Origin: Lacisediminihabitans profunda
Lineage (GTDB): Bacteria > Actinomycetota > Actinomycetes > Actinomycetales > Microbacteriaceae
Reading direction: 5' to 3'
DNA: 64,000 nucleotides
NCBI RefSeq assembly: GCF_008040105.1
Contig: NZ_VRMG01000005.1
Location: forward strand, 62,001-126,000
The notes beneath the pieces were generated by a model. The model was not told the DNA's origin. It was given only the letters and a program-made list of their open reading frames with translations, and searched no databases. Made by a program: the position numbers and the translations under genes. Positions 15,362 through 23,736 of the stretch are shown in pieces (the stretch's first letter is position 1; the number at the start of each line of letters is the position of its first letter).

Positions 15362-16762
15362 ATGACTGACTCCGCAGCGGTACGCCAGCAGATCCGCGAC
15401 TGGCGGGAGAGCCGGTCCAGGCGGTTGGTCGTGCTCGACGATGATCCAACAGGTTCGCAGAGTGTGCACGACGTCCAGATAGTCACGGTCGTCTCCGAGG
15501 CGGAAATCACCCGCGCGCTGACCGACCGTGGTTCCACTGCATTTGTCCTCACTAATACGCGGGGCCTGCAGGAAGCCGAGGCCATCGAACTCAACAAGCA
15601 GGTGGTGACGAGCGCTCTTGCCGTCCACGGCGATGGCGTCGACATCATCAGCCGAAGCGATTCGACGCTCCGCGGTCACGTCATTGCGGAGATCGAGGCA
15701 ATCGATGAATGTCGGGCTGGGATTGTCGGTCGCCACGTCGATGGTGTGTTGTTCGCGCCTGCATTTTTTGAGGCGGGGCGGTTCACCGTGGGGGACACTC
15801 ATTACGCAACCGTTGACGGCGTGCCGGTGCCGGTAGGGAAGAGCGAGTTTGCGCGGGACGCAACCTTCGGCTACGCGTCTTCCAACCTGGGGGATTTTCT
15901 GGGGGAGCTGAGTCATGGACGAGTCCCTCCCGAGGACGTTCTGAGTATTTCTCTCGAGACCATCACTGAGGGAGGCCCCGATGCGGTGCGTGACGTGCTG
16001 ATGCGTGCATCAGGGGCGGCATGGATTGTCATCAATGCGACGAGCTACGAGCATTACGAAACCGTGGTGCTGGGGGTGCAGGCGGCGATCGACGCCGGGC
16101 GGACTTTCCTCTTCCGCACCGGCCCGTCATTTGTGCGCGCCCTCGCCGGCCTTGAGCCGAAAGACCCGCTGTCGACAGCCGATTTCCCGCAACTGGGTTC
16201 GACGGACGCTCACGGTCTGATTTTGGTGGGCTCGCACGTGAGCCAGACGAGTCGTCAGGTCGCGGCGGTTCGGCTCTCTGGCGGCCTGGCTGAATTCGAG
16301 TTGAACGTCCCCCTCATCCTCGCGGGCGACAGGTCCTACATTCCCGCCGCCGCCGCGTCGGTCCGGGCGGCTCTCGCCAACCATGACGTGCTCGTGTACA
16401 CGAGTCGAGAAGTCATCGGTGGGGAGAGCGCCGCCGCAAGCCTCGACATCGCGCGAACCGTCTCGAACGCCGTCAGCGAAGTTGTCGCCGGCGCACTAGC
16501 CGCTCGTCCCGCGTGGATCATCGCCAAGGGTGGCATCACCTCCCACGACGTGGCCGTGCGCGGGCTTGGCATGCGGCGCGCACGGGTCCTCGGTCAACTA
16601 CTGCCGGGCCTGGTCTCGGTATTCGAGCCACTGACGGCTTCTCCGGAGGCGAGAGGCGTGCCCTATGTCGTGTTCGCGGGCAACGTGGGAGACGATGACA
16701 CGCTCGCGCATGTTGTCTCTGTTCTCCGCTCGGCTCAGCCGGCGCGGGAGCTCGCACGATGA
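15362..16762 (+). CDS. Four-carbon acid sugar kinase family protein (DUF1537), probably 3-oxotetronate kinase
   Basis: A 466-residue DUF1537 kinase. The N-terminal domain begins with LVVLDDDPTGSQSVHDV and has the IISRSDSTLRGHV segment (conserved K/R-DSTLRG substrate loop). The C-terminal nucleotide domain has GLILVGSHVS, AKGGITSHDV and VPYVVFAGNVGDDDTL. DUF1537 proteins phosphorylate tetronates or oxo-tetronates at O4. It is followed, with an ATGA overlap, by an LtnD-type dehydrogenase, which in the known L-threonate pathway works with the 3-oxotetronate kinase OtnK. Which of the two kinases in this operon takes which acid cannot be read from sequence. ATG at 15362 is chosen because the DUF1537 fold begins there. 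Confidence 0.8.
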   Translation: MTDSAAVRQQIRDWRESRSRRLVVLDDDPTGSQSVHDVQIVTVVSEAEITRALTDRGSTAFVLTNTRGLQEAEAIELNKQVVTSALAVHGDGVDIISRSDSTLRGHVIAEIEAIDECRAGIVGRHVDGVLFAPAFFEAGRFTVGDTHYATVDGVPVPVGKSEFARDATFGYASSNLGDFLGELSHGRVPPEDVLSISLETITEGGPDAVRDVLMRASGAAWIVINATSYEHYETVVLGVQAAIDAGRTFLFRTGPSFVRALAGLEPKDPLSTADFPQLGSTDAHGLILVGSHVSQTSRQVAAVRLSGGLAEFELNVPLILAGDRSYIPAAAASVRAALANHDVLVYTSREVIGGESAAASLDIARTVSNAVSEVVAGALAARPAWIIAKGGITSHDVAVRGLGMRRARVLGQLLPGLVSVFEPLTASPEARGVPYVVFAGNVGDDDTLAHVVSVLRSAQPARELAR

Positions 16763-17631
16763 GCCCCATCGGCTGGATCGGCCTGGGGGCCATGGGCGCT
16801 CCGATGGCCTTGGTCGCAGCGCAGTCACATGATCTCGTGGTGTTCGATGTGGATCAGCGCGCCGTCGCGAGGCTCGCGGGAAACCGAATCACGGCGGCGG
16901 CGTCCGGCCGTGAGGCCGCGTCAAACGCCGACGTGTTGGTCGTGATGGTCGCCACCGAAGCCCAGGTCGAGTCGGTACTCTTTGGAACGCACGGTGCGGT
17001 CGACACGCTTGCTCCCGGTGCGGTGGTGGTCGTCATGGCCACGGTCGGGCCGGCGGCGGTGCAGCGCTGGGCGGAGAACCTTGCGGCGGTGGGGATCTCC
17101 CTCGTCGACGCTCCTGTCTCCGGCGGTGTATCGCGGGCAGAACAGGGAGAACTGCTCATCATGGTGTCGGGATCAGCCTCGAGCGTGCAGAAGGTCTCCC
17201 ATCTGCTGGGGAGCCTCGCGCGGTCAGCCCCCGTCGTCGGAAACCGGCCAGGGGACGGTCAGAAGGTCAAGCTCGTCAATCAGTTGCTCTGTGGAATCCA
17301 CATTGCCGCAGCAGGCGAAGCGCTAGCGTTCGCCGAGTCGCTGGGAATGGACGCGCGCTCGTGCTGGGAGGTGGTCCGCTCCGGCGCCGCTGCGTCGTTC
17401 ATGCTTGACGACCGAGGAGAACGAATGCTCGAGGGGAAGTTCGATGACGTGCGGAGCGCCGTCGACATCTTTGTCAAGGACATGGCGCTTGTGCGTGAAG
17501 CAGCTGCCGACTCGGGCGTCCACACGCCACTGGCGGCAACGGCGGGACAACTGTATGCGCGAGCCGCCGCAGTTGGCCTCGGTCGCAAGGATGACTCCGT
17601 GATCATTCAGCTTCTGCGAGCCGCAGAATGA
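16759..17631 (+). CDS. ltnD: L-threonate dehydrogenase-like beta-hydroxyacid dehydrogenase (LtnD)
   Basis: A 290-residue beta-hydroxyacid dehydrogenase with the NAD(P) loop GLGAMG at the N-terminus, DAPVSGGVSRAEQG (substrate motif), the catalytic Lys in GQKVKLVNQ (K171), KDMALV and the C-terminal GLGRKDDSVII. LtnD oxidises L-threonate at C2 to 2-oxotetronate. It overlaps both kinase genes by 4 bases (ATGA), so the three are coupled. The family also includes tartronate semialdehyde reductases and 3-hydroxyisobutyrate dehydrogenases; the context with DUF1537 and PdxA2 makes L-threonate, or another tetronate, the best guess. Confidence 0.82.
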   Translation: MSPIGWIGLGAMGAPMALVAAQSHDLVVFDVDQRAVARLAGNRITAAASGREAASNADVLVVMVATEAQVESVLFGTHGAVDTLAPGAVVVVMATVGPAAVQRWAENLAAVGISLVDAPVSGGVSRAEQGELLIMVSGSASSVQKVSHLLGSLARSAPVVGNRPGDGQKVKLVNQLLCGIHIAAAGEALAFAESLGMDARSCWEVVRSGAAASFMLDDRGERMLEGKFDDVRSAVDIFVKDMALVREAAADSGVHTPLAATAGQLYARAAAVGLGRKDDSVIIQLLRAAE

Positions 17632-18725
17632 AGACTGGCCCGTCACTGGTCATCATTGCTGATGACCTCTCGGGCGCGGCGGAGACGGCTGGAGCGATCG
17701 CAGCGGCAACTTCGGCGGTGGTCGAACTCCGCATGGAACCCTGGCCCGGACCGCATCCCCAGGTGCTGGTCATCGATACGGATTCGCGGGCGATGCGGCC
17801 TTCGCATGCAGTCCTCGAGTGTGCAAAGGCGCTCGCAAGCATCGATCCGGGCACCATCGTCTACAAGAAGGTCGACTCGCTGCTCCGCGGCAACATTGAC
17901 CTCGAGCTCCGAGCGATGCATGGCCTCGGGTTTGGGCTGATCGCCGCCCTCGCGGTGCCGCGGATCGGACGGACGGTGCGCAGCGGGGTCATGCACGTGG
18001 ACGGTGAGGTTCTTGGTGCCATCGGCGATGTAATAGAACTGCCGTCGATTGTCATCCCGCTGGGCGTGGTGCGATCCGCGCACCTGCGGGCTGCGCTGGT
18101 AAGTGCGCTGGACGCCGGCACTATCGCGATCTGCGACGGCCAGACCCAGTCCGACCTCGACCTCGTGGCATCTGTGCTCGTCGGTCTCGAGCGTCGCGTC
18201 GCCATCGTCGCCGCCGGTGGGTTTGCGCGATCGCTCGCGCCTCTGCTTGCGGTGAGTGAAGGCGTTGCTCGATTCTCGACCGGCGCCGACAGGGTGGTCG
18301 CGGTGGTCGGAACCTTAGCGGCTTCGGCCGCCCTGCAGGTCGACCGGTTAACCGAAGCCGGGACGCGGAGGATAGTGTTGCGGCCGGGTTGCCGGCTCGC
18401 CCTCGACGGATCGGATGCGGTCGTGACATTGTCGGCGGTCGACGAGTGGACCGCCGAATCGTTGAGGGAGGCGTATGCGGCCATCGCCGACGGGATCCGG
18501 GCGCTCGACGGCCGCACTGACCTCGTCCTCACGGGCGGCGACACGGCTCGCCGGATTCTCGATCGTCTCGGTACTCGACGGCTCTATGCGGAGTCGGAGA
18601 TTGAGCATGGTGTCGTGCTCAGCACGACCGACGACGGGGCGGCCGTCGTCACAAAACCGGGAAGTTTCGGGAGCGATGACACGCTTCTCCGAATTCTTGA
18701 CCACCTGAAGGGGAGACGACCATGA
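17628..18725 (+). CDS. dtnK: Four-carbon acid sugar kinase (DUF1537), probably D-threonate kinase
   Basis: A 365-residue DUF1537 protein, shorter than the first kinase. It begins with LVIIADDLSGAAETAGAIA, has the KKVDSLLRGNIDLE loop and ends with LVLTGGDTARRILDRLG and TKPGSFGSDDTLLRIL. It is coupled (ATGA) to ltnD upstream and pdxA2 downstream. In the known D-threonate pathway a DUF1537 kinase makes D-threonate 4-phosphate, which PdxA2 oxidises and decarboxylates to dihydroxyacetone phosphate. The symbol rests on that pairing; an erythronate kinase is the main alternative. Confidence 0.75.
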   Translation: MKTGPSLVIIADDLSGAAETAGAIAAATSAVVELRMEPWPGPHPQVLVIDTDSRAMRPSHAVLECAKALASIDPGTIVYKKVDSLLRGNIDLELRAMHGLGFGLIAALAVPRIGRTVRSGVMHVDGEVLGAIGDVIELPSIVIPLGVVRSAHLRAALVSALDAGTIAICDGQTQSDLDLVASVLVGLERRVAIVAAGGFARSLAPLLAVSEGVARFSTGADRVVAVVGTLAASAALQVDRLTEAGTRRIVLRPGCRLALDGSDAVVTLSAVDEWTAESLREAYAAIADGIRALDGRTDLVLTGGDTARRILDRLGTRRLYAESEIEHGVVLSTTDDGAAVVTKPGSFGSDDTLLRILDHLKGRRP

Positions 18726-19726
18726 CAGCACTTCCAATCATCGCGGTGACGATGGGGGACGGCGCAGGGGTTGGACCCGAGATCTCATTGGCGGCCGCAG
18801 TCGACAATTCGCTGGCGCTGGATGCGGAGATCATCATCGTCGGCGACACTAACCGGCTTCGGCAAGCGGCGCAGATCCTTGGGATCAGCGCGGAGATCGT
18901 CTCGATCGACGGGGTCGACGACTATCGGGCGGGCCGAGTAAACGTGATCGATCTCGGCCTCCTGCCACAGGATCTCCCGTGGGGGCAACTCTCAGCGGTG
19001 GCGGGCGACGCCGCCTTCCACTACGTGCGGGTAGCCTGCGGACTCGCCATGGCCGGCCAGGTTAACGCGATCTGCACAGCACCGCTGAACAAGGAGGCGC
19101 TGCACGCCGCTGGCCACAGGTATCCCGGGCACACCGAGCTGCTCGCTGCGCTTACGAACACCCCAGAGGTGTCAATGCTCCTCTCGACACCCAAGGTGAA
19201 AGTGATCCACGTCACGACGCATCTAGGCCTCATCGACGCCGTAGCGCGCATCGAGCCAGGGTTGGTGGAACGCACCATCCGCCGAGGTTGGTCGGCCATG
19301 CGGGCTTCGGGCGTCGAGCGTCCAAGGATCGGAGTGTGCGCCATCAACCCGCACGCTGGCGAGAATGGACTTTTCGGCTATGGCGAGGAAGCCGAGAAGA
19401 TCGCTCCGGCAATCGAGCTGCTGAAGGCTGAGGGCATGGACGTCCACGGTCCCCTGCCTGCCGACACCGCCTTCTTCCTCGCCGGGCGCGGCGACTACGA
19501 CTTGATCGTTGCCATGTACCACGACCAGGGGCACGGACCGGTGAAGGTGCTCGGGATCGAGGCCGGTACCAATATCACCGTTGGCTTGCCCGTCATTCGC
19601 ACCTCGGTGGACCACGGCACCGCCTTTGACATCGCGGGAACGGGCAGGGTCGACACTCGGAGCATGATCGAAGCACTCCGGCAGGCGATAGACCTGTCGG
19701 GCGTAGTCCGCGAGGGCGATTCCTAG
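18722..19726 (+). CDS. pdxA2: 4-phospho-D-threonate/erythronate 3-dehydrogenase (PdxA2)
   Basis: A 334-residue PdxA-fold dehydrogenase. It opens with IIAVTMGDGAGVGPE, has CTAPLNKEALHAAGHRYPGH with the first metal His, INPHAGENG with the second, and MYHDQGHGPVK with the third. The HDQGHxPVK form marks the PdxA2 branch rather than pyridoxal-biosynthetic PdxA (HDQGLPxLK). PdxA2 oxidises 4-phospho-D-threonate or erythronate at C3 with loss of CO2, giving dihydroxyacetone phosphate. Last gene of the operon, ATGA-coupled to the kinase. Confidence 0.85.
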   Translation: MTALPIIAVTMGDGAGVGPEISLAAAVDNSLALDAEIIIVGDTNRLRQAAQILGISAEIVSIDGVDDYRAGRVNVIDLGLLPQDLPWGQLSAVAGDAAFHYVRVACGLAMAGQVNAICTAPLNKEALHAAGHRYPGHTELLAALTNTPEVSMLLSTPKVKVIHVTTHLGLIDAVARIEPGLVERTIRRGWSAMRASGVERPRIGVCAINPHAGENGLFGYGEEAEKIAPAIELLKAEGMDVHGPLPADTAFFLAGRGDYDLIVAMYHDQGHGPVKVLGIEAGTNITVGLPVIRTSVDHGTAFDIAGTGRVDTRSMIEALRQAIDLSGVVREGDS

Positions 19727-19756
19727 TTTCGGCTCACCCGTGCGCGCCTTCGCCGG

Positions 19757-20098
19757 TCAGGCGAGGGGATCGTACTGGAACTCGCGGAGCTCCTGCGTGC
19801 AGCGGCAGGCGACCGCGATCTTCGCGGCCCACTCGAGGGCCGCCTCGCGCGAGGGAACGTCGATGATGGTGAAGCCGCCGTTGAGCTCCCTCGACTGCGG
19901 GTAGGTTCCCTCGGTGACCGTGCCGTCGCCGGCCACCATGACAGGGGCGACATCCTCGTTCACGCCGCCGCCGAAGATGTAGACACCGGCAGCCCTGGCC
20001 TCGTGGATGACGGCATGGGCGTCCCGGGCCACGTCGGAGATCTCCTCTTCGGAGACATCCATCGCAGCGCTGGGGAACGAGATCAGGTACCGCGTCAT
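19757..20098 (-). CDS. YCII-related (DGPF-domain) protein
   Basis: A 113-residue dimeric alpha-beta barrel protein: MTRYLISFPSAAMD at the start, GGVNEDVAPVMVAGDGTVTEG (the DGPF-type turn) and GGFTIIDVPSREAALEWAAKIA at the end. AAAGGAG lies 9 bases before the ATG at 20098. YCII proteins are often encoded next to ECF sigma factors or act as small catalytic domains; none is adjacent here, so function is unknown. Convergent with pdxA2. Confidence 0.75.
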   Translation of the reverse strand: MTRYLISFPSAAMDVSEEEISDVARDAHAVIHEARAAGVYIFGGGVNEDVAPVMVAGDGTVTEGTYPQSRELNGGFTIIDVPSREAALEWAAKIAVACRCTQELREFQYDPLA

Positions 20099-20385
20099 CT
20101 CACAACTCCTTTGTTCGGGCGGCTTCTGTCGGCGTGGATCGACCAGCTGCCTCCCAGTGTGCTCCGAGAGCGGCCCACCCGGAACCCCACAACCTGGTCG
20201 ACACGCGGGCCGTCGAGGAGAGCCCCGTGACGATCCATGTTCTGCTGTGAGCATATTTCGCCGTCGGGAGACGATCGGAGCCCTACGGTCGAGGTGATGA
20301 GAAGCGGAGAGCGGGCCCACGAGACACGGCGTCCGCGTGTGCGGCTCGTACAATTCCACCGAATCGTGGAGGGAAGGAACACCCG

Positions 20386-21093
20386 ATGGAACTGATCTTC
20401 GTGCACGGAGCCCTGGTGCGTGACGGGCTGTGGTGGTGGGAGCGGACCGCAGACCTGCTCCACGAGCGCACGGGCATCCGCAGCCGAGCGGTTGCGTTGC
20501 CCTCCTGCGGTGAGGCGGCCCCGGAGCAGGTTGCCGGCGGCCTGGCGGCCGACGCGGCGGCGCTCCGGCGTGAACTCGACGACGCGGACTCGGCGATCGT
20601 TGTCGGGCACTCCTATGGCGGCACCGTCATCGCCGAGGCCGGCCATCATCCCGCGGTCGCGCACCTGCTCTACATCTCGTCCTATTTGCCGGACATCGGG
20701 CAATCCCAGGGCGGGATCATGAGCGCCGAGAGCGACCCGGCGTCGATCGGTGACAACGGGGATGGCACCCTTGGCCTGTCCGGATACGACGCGACCTCGT
20801 TCGGGGCTCGCTTCCTTCAGGACGCAGACGTCGCGATCCAGCGTCAGGCGTGGGAGCGTGTCACCGCGCAGGCCCTCGCCGCGTTCATGACTCCCACCAG
20901 CGCCGCGGGCTGGGAGGGGATCGACTCGACCTACATCGTCTGCGGGCAGGACCGCAGTACCTCGGTGGAATTGCAGCGCTTCCACGCTTCCCGAGCGACC
21001 CGCTCCGTGGAGCTGCCGACCGGTCACCACCCCTTCGTCTCTCGGCCCGACCTGGTCGTCGAGCAGGTGCAGGCGCTGTTGCATCGCGCATGA
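20386..21093 (+). CDS. Alpha/beta hydrolase
   Basis: A 235-residue small alpha/beta hydrolase of the AB_hydrolase_6 kind. It has LIFVHGALVRDGLWWW (oxyanion region), the nucleophile elbow VVGHSYGGTVI (Ser about 68), an acidic residue in IVCGQDRSTS and the catalytic His in LPTGHHPFVSRPD. No signal peptide. Esterase or related activity is likely; substrate unknown. The 287 bases upstream, shared with the divergent YCII gene, show no clear operator. Confidence 0.8.
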   Translation: MELIFVHGALVRDGLWWWERTADLLHERTGIRSRAVALPSCGEAAPEQVAGGLAADAAALRRELDDADSAIVVGHSYGGTVIAEAGHHPAVAHLLYISSYLPDIGQSQGGIMSAESDPASIGDNGDGTLGLSGYDATSFGARFLQDADVAIQRQAWERVTAQALAAFMTPTSAAGWEGIDSTYIVCGQDRSTSVELQRFHASRATRSVELPTGHHPFVSRPDLVVEQVQALLHRA

Positions 21094-21220
21094 GTCGATG
21101 GCGCGACCAGCGGCTCGAGCCTGCCGTCGCCACCGCACGGCACCGCGGGCCCTTTGGCCCTCGCGGGGGTGGGTGGCGCGCCCATGATGGAGGCTTCCGC
21201 ACACCGTGGAGGTCCAGACC

Positions 21221-21952
21221 GTGAGTACCGCACGCATCGCTTCGCCCGAGGTCGACTCGCGCTGGCGCCCGGTGGTCAGGCTCGCCGCCGTCTCCGCCGT
21301 GCTCGTGACGGTGCTGATCCCGGTGCAGGCGCTGGTATTCATCCTGATTCCGCCGCCCCAGACCGTGCCCGAGTACTTCGACCTGTTCCAGCGCAACCCC
21401 GTTCTCGGCCTTCTGGACCTTGACCTGCTGCTCACCCTCGACTATCTGGTGATGATCCCCTTCTACCTCGTTCTGTTCGCGTGCTTGGAACGCGTCGCAC
21501 GGGCCTGGGCGACGCTGGCGCTGATTCTGGGGCTGTTCAGTGTGCTGCTTTTTGTCGTCTCGCGCGAGGCGACGTTCTCGATGTGGCTGCTGAGCTCCCA
21601 GCACGCGGCCGCTCACACGGCGGCGGATAAGGCGGCCCTCGTCGGCGCCGGGCAGACGCTGCTCACGCTCTACAACGGCGGCACCTTCGGAATCAGCTAC
21701 GTGCTCGGGGCGATCAGCACCCTCATCTTCTCGGCGGTGATGCGCCGGCATCGTATCTTCGGCCGGCTGCCGGGAATCGTGGGCATCATCACCGGGATCA
21801 CCATGCTCGTGCCGTCGAACGTGGGCGCGGTCGGCCTCGTCATCGCGATGCTCTCGCTGATTCCCACGATGCTCTGGCTGATTCTGCTGAGCCGGGCGCT
21901 CTTCAGGCTCGCCCGCGACTCCGCTGCGAGCGCCGCTAGACCTGAGCGTTGA
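21221..21952 (+). CDS. Integral membrane protein, function unknown (DUF4386-like)
   Basis: A 243-residue protein with about six hydrophobic segments: near residues 20-45, 70-95, 97-115, 150-175, 178-200 and 205-230. I recognise no catalytic motif. GTG at 21221 is chosen because GGAGG lies 8 bases upstream at 21208-21212; an earlier GTG at 21206 overlaps that ribosome site. Its 3' end overlaps the end of the convergent GntR gene by 17 bases. Confidence 0.65.
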   Translation: MSTARIASPEVDSRWRPVVRLAAVSAVLVTVLIPVQALVFILIPPPQTVPEYFDLFQRNPVLGLLDLDLLLTLDYLVMIPFYLVLFACLERVARAWATLALILGLFSVLLFVVSREATFSMWLLSSQHAAAHTAADKAALVGAGQTLLTLYNGGTFGISYVLGAISTLIFSAVMRRHRIFGRLPGIVGIITGITMLVPSNVGAVGLVIAMLSLIPTMLWLILLSRALFRLARDSAASAARPER

Positions 21953-22706
21953 GCGCTTCCACTGCGGGGATGAACCGCATCCGCGAAGACTCGATGTGGC
22001 TGAGCATGAGTTCGCCGGCCGCGGCGCCGTTGCCCCCGGCGATCGCCGCGGCGATCTCGACATGCTCGCTCAACGCCAGCGGGCGCTTGCCGCCCTGGTA
22101 GTACTCCTCGAACATGTTCTGCACGAACTTGCCCTCGCTCGGGGCGTTCGCCTCGATGTTCAGCGTGGCCTTGTAGACCCGGAACAGATGCATGTGGCAG
22201 TGCGTGCGGATGAACGCCTCTTCGACGTAGTGGCTTCCCGATGCGCGCGCGACGAGTGCGTGAAAGCGTGTGTCGTGTTCGACGAACTCCGGATAGGTGG
22301 AGGCCAGCCCGGCGAGGGAGATGCTCTCGGCCCGCGCCAGTTCGGCGTCGAGAGCCTCGACCTGGCGGCGAGTGCTGCGTCGCGACGCCTCGGTGGCGGC
22401 CCACGGCTCGATGAGCGAACGGAACTGGAACAGGTCGTCGAACTGCTGCACGGAGAGCAGGTCGGTGGCCTCGTAGCCGCGAAGCGGGATCTTGGTGACG
22501 AGGCCGTCGGCCTCCAACCGGGCGAGCGCCTCACGCACCGGCGTCTGCGACACCGAGAGGCTGCGGGCGAGCTCATCGATTCCCAGATGCTCACCGGGGG
22601 AGATCTCGTGGTCGAGGATCATCGCGCGGATCGAGTCGTAGGTGCCGTCCGCCAGCACGAGCCGCTGCGGCCCGGCGAGCGGTCGTCTGGCAATATCCCT
22701 GGTCAT
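21936..22706 (-). CDS. GntR family transcriptional regulator (FCD domain) of the fucose cluster
   Basis: A 256-residue FadR-type regulator: wHTH in residues about 20-85 (IDELARSLSVSQTPVREALARLEADGLV is its core), then an FCD helical domain with FRSLIEPWAATEA, FHALVARASGSHYVEEAF and SEHVEIAAAIAGGNGAAAGELMLSHI, whose Asp/His pattern fits metal-assisted carboxylate binding. Coded just downstream of the SDR and on the same strand, it probably controls the adjacent fucose genes in response to a sugar acid. GGGAGGG precedes the start. Confidence 0.87.
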   Translation of the reverse strand: MTRDIARRPLAGPQRLVLADGTYDSIRAMILDHEISPGEHLGIDELARSLSVSQTPVREALARLEADGLVTKIPLRGYEATDLLSVQQFDDLFQFRSLIEPWAATEASRRSTRRQVEALDAELARAESISLAGLASTYPEFVEHDTRFHALVARASGSHYVEEAFIRTHCHMHLFRVYKATLNIEANAPSEGKFVQNMFEEYYQGGKRPLALSEHVEIAAAIAGGNGAAAGELMLSHIESSRMRFIPAVEALNAQV

Positions 22707-22800
22707 CACGCTTCCCTCCCACTTGAGTGCGCGGTCACCGTGAGGCGAGACCCGCGATCATCGTATATCGAAGCTGGCATAGCACTCTCCGCGCCGCGTT

Positions 22801-23574
22801 TCAGCGTGCGGCGACCCGGAGGCCGTCCATCCCTCCATCGACCGCGAGCACCGTTCCGGTGGTGGAACGCTGGCTCGGATCGGCGAGAAAACAGATCGCG
22901 CCGGCCACCTCATCCGCGGTGACGAGCCTGCCGTTCGGCTGGCGTTGTTCGAGTGCGACGCGCTCCGCCGAGGGGTCGGCGGCCTGATCGAGCAGCCGCG
23001 CCACCCACGGAGTATCGGCGGTGCCGGGGTTCACACAGTTGACCCGGATGCCCTCGTGGATGAGGTCGGCGGCCATCGCTCGGGTGAGGGATTGCACGGC
23101 GCCCTTGCTCGCGGAGTAGACGGCGCGGCTACGCAGACCGACGGTCGCGGCGATCGAACAGGTGTTGACGATCGCGGCCGACTCACTCAGGCGCAGGAGG
23201 GGAAGTGCCGCGCGGGAGACACGGGCGATTCCCGTAACGTTGATGTTGAACACGAGTGCCCAGTCCTCGTCGGTCGCCTCCTCAACGGTGCCGATGGCGC
23301 CGATCCCGGCGTTGTTGACGAGGATGTCGAGCACCGGGGAGGCCGAAGCGATCTGGAGGAAGGCGGCGGCCACGGAATCGGCGGACCCCACATCGCAGTG
23401 GATCCACTCGGCTACGCCCTCCATGGCGCCGACGTTGAGATCCAGGCCGATCACCCGCGCTCCGTGGGAGGCGAGGCGGGTTGCGGTGGCGAGACCGATG
23501 CCGGATCCGGCACCCGTGACGACGGCGGTGAGGCCCGTGAGTTCTTCAGCCATTGTGCGGTGTGCTCTCTTCAT
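22801..23574 (-). CDS. Short-chain dehydrogenase/reductase, probably 2-keto-3-deoxy-L-fuconate dehydrogenase
   Basis: A 257-residue classical SDR: cofactor loop VTGAGSGIG, LVNNAGIG, catalytic Ser in NTCSIA and YSASK, then NPGTADTPWV and VDGGM at the end. In non-phosphorylative L-fucose breakdown an SDR oxidises 2-keto-3-deoxy-L-fuconate to the 2,4-diketo acid, which a FAH-family hydrolase cleaves; that hydrolase is at 28254. L-fucose dehydrogenase is the alternative, but an AKR gene in the cluster seems to do that. Start at 23574 or 23553 is uncertain; the first has GGAG 10 bases upstream. Confidence 0.8.
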   Translation of the reverse strand: MKRAHRTMAEELTGLTAVVTGAGSGIGLATATRLASHGARVIGLDLNVGAMEGVAEWIHCDVGSADSVAAAFLQIASASPVLDILVNNAGIGAIGTVEEATDEDWALVFNINVTGIARVSRAALPLLRLSESAAIVNTCSIAATVGLRSRAVYSASKGAVQSLTRAMAADLIHEGIRVNCVNPGTADTPWVARLLDQAADPSAERVALEQRQPNGRLVTADEVAGAICFLADPSQRSTTGTVLAVDGGMDGLRVAAR

Positions 23575-23642
23575 CGAGGAGTTTCTCCCTCCCCGGATGC
23601 CTCGCGACAGAGTCCCGAGGCTCGAAGATGGGCCATGAAAAA

Positions 23643-23678
23643 ATACTATATAGGATTCTGCGAAATCATGTAGCATGA
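23643..23678. promoter_or_regulatory. Two adjacent inverted repeats in the divergent SDR / importer intergenic region
   Basis: The first dyad, 23643-23656, has the perfect core CTATATAG and outer AT/AT matches. The second, 23666-23678, is TCATG-TAG-CATGA. Both lie between the minus-strand SDR and the plus-strand binding-protein gene and are the natural candidates for the operator of the GntR protein at 21936. The AT-rich core may also contain a -10 box. Confidence 0.45.
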
Positions 23679-23736
23679 CTTCCACCGGAGCGAAGATGCT
23701 TTCTTTCGTTCCCTCACGGCATGAAAGGAAGCACCA

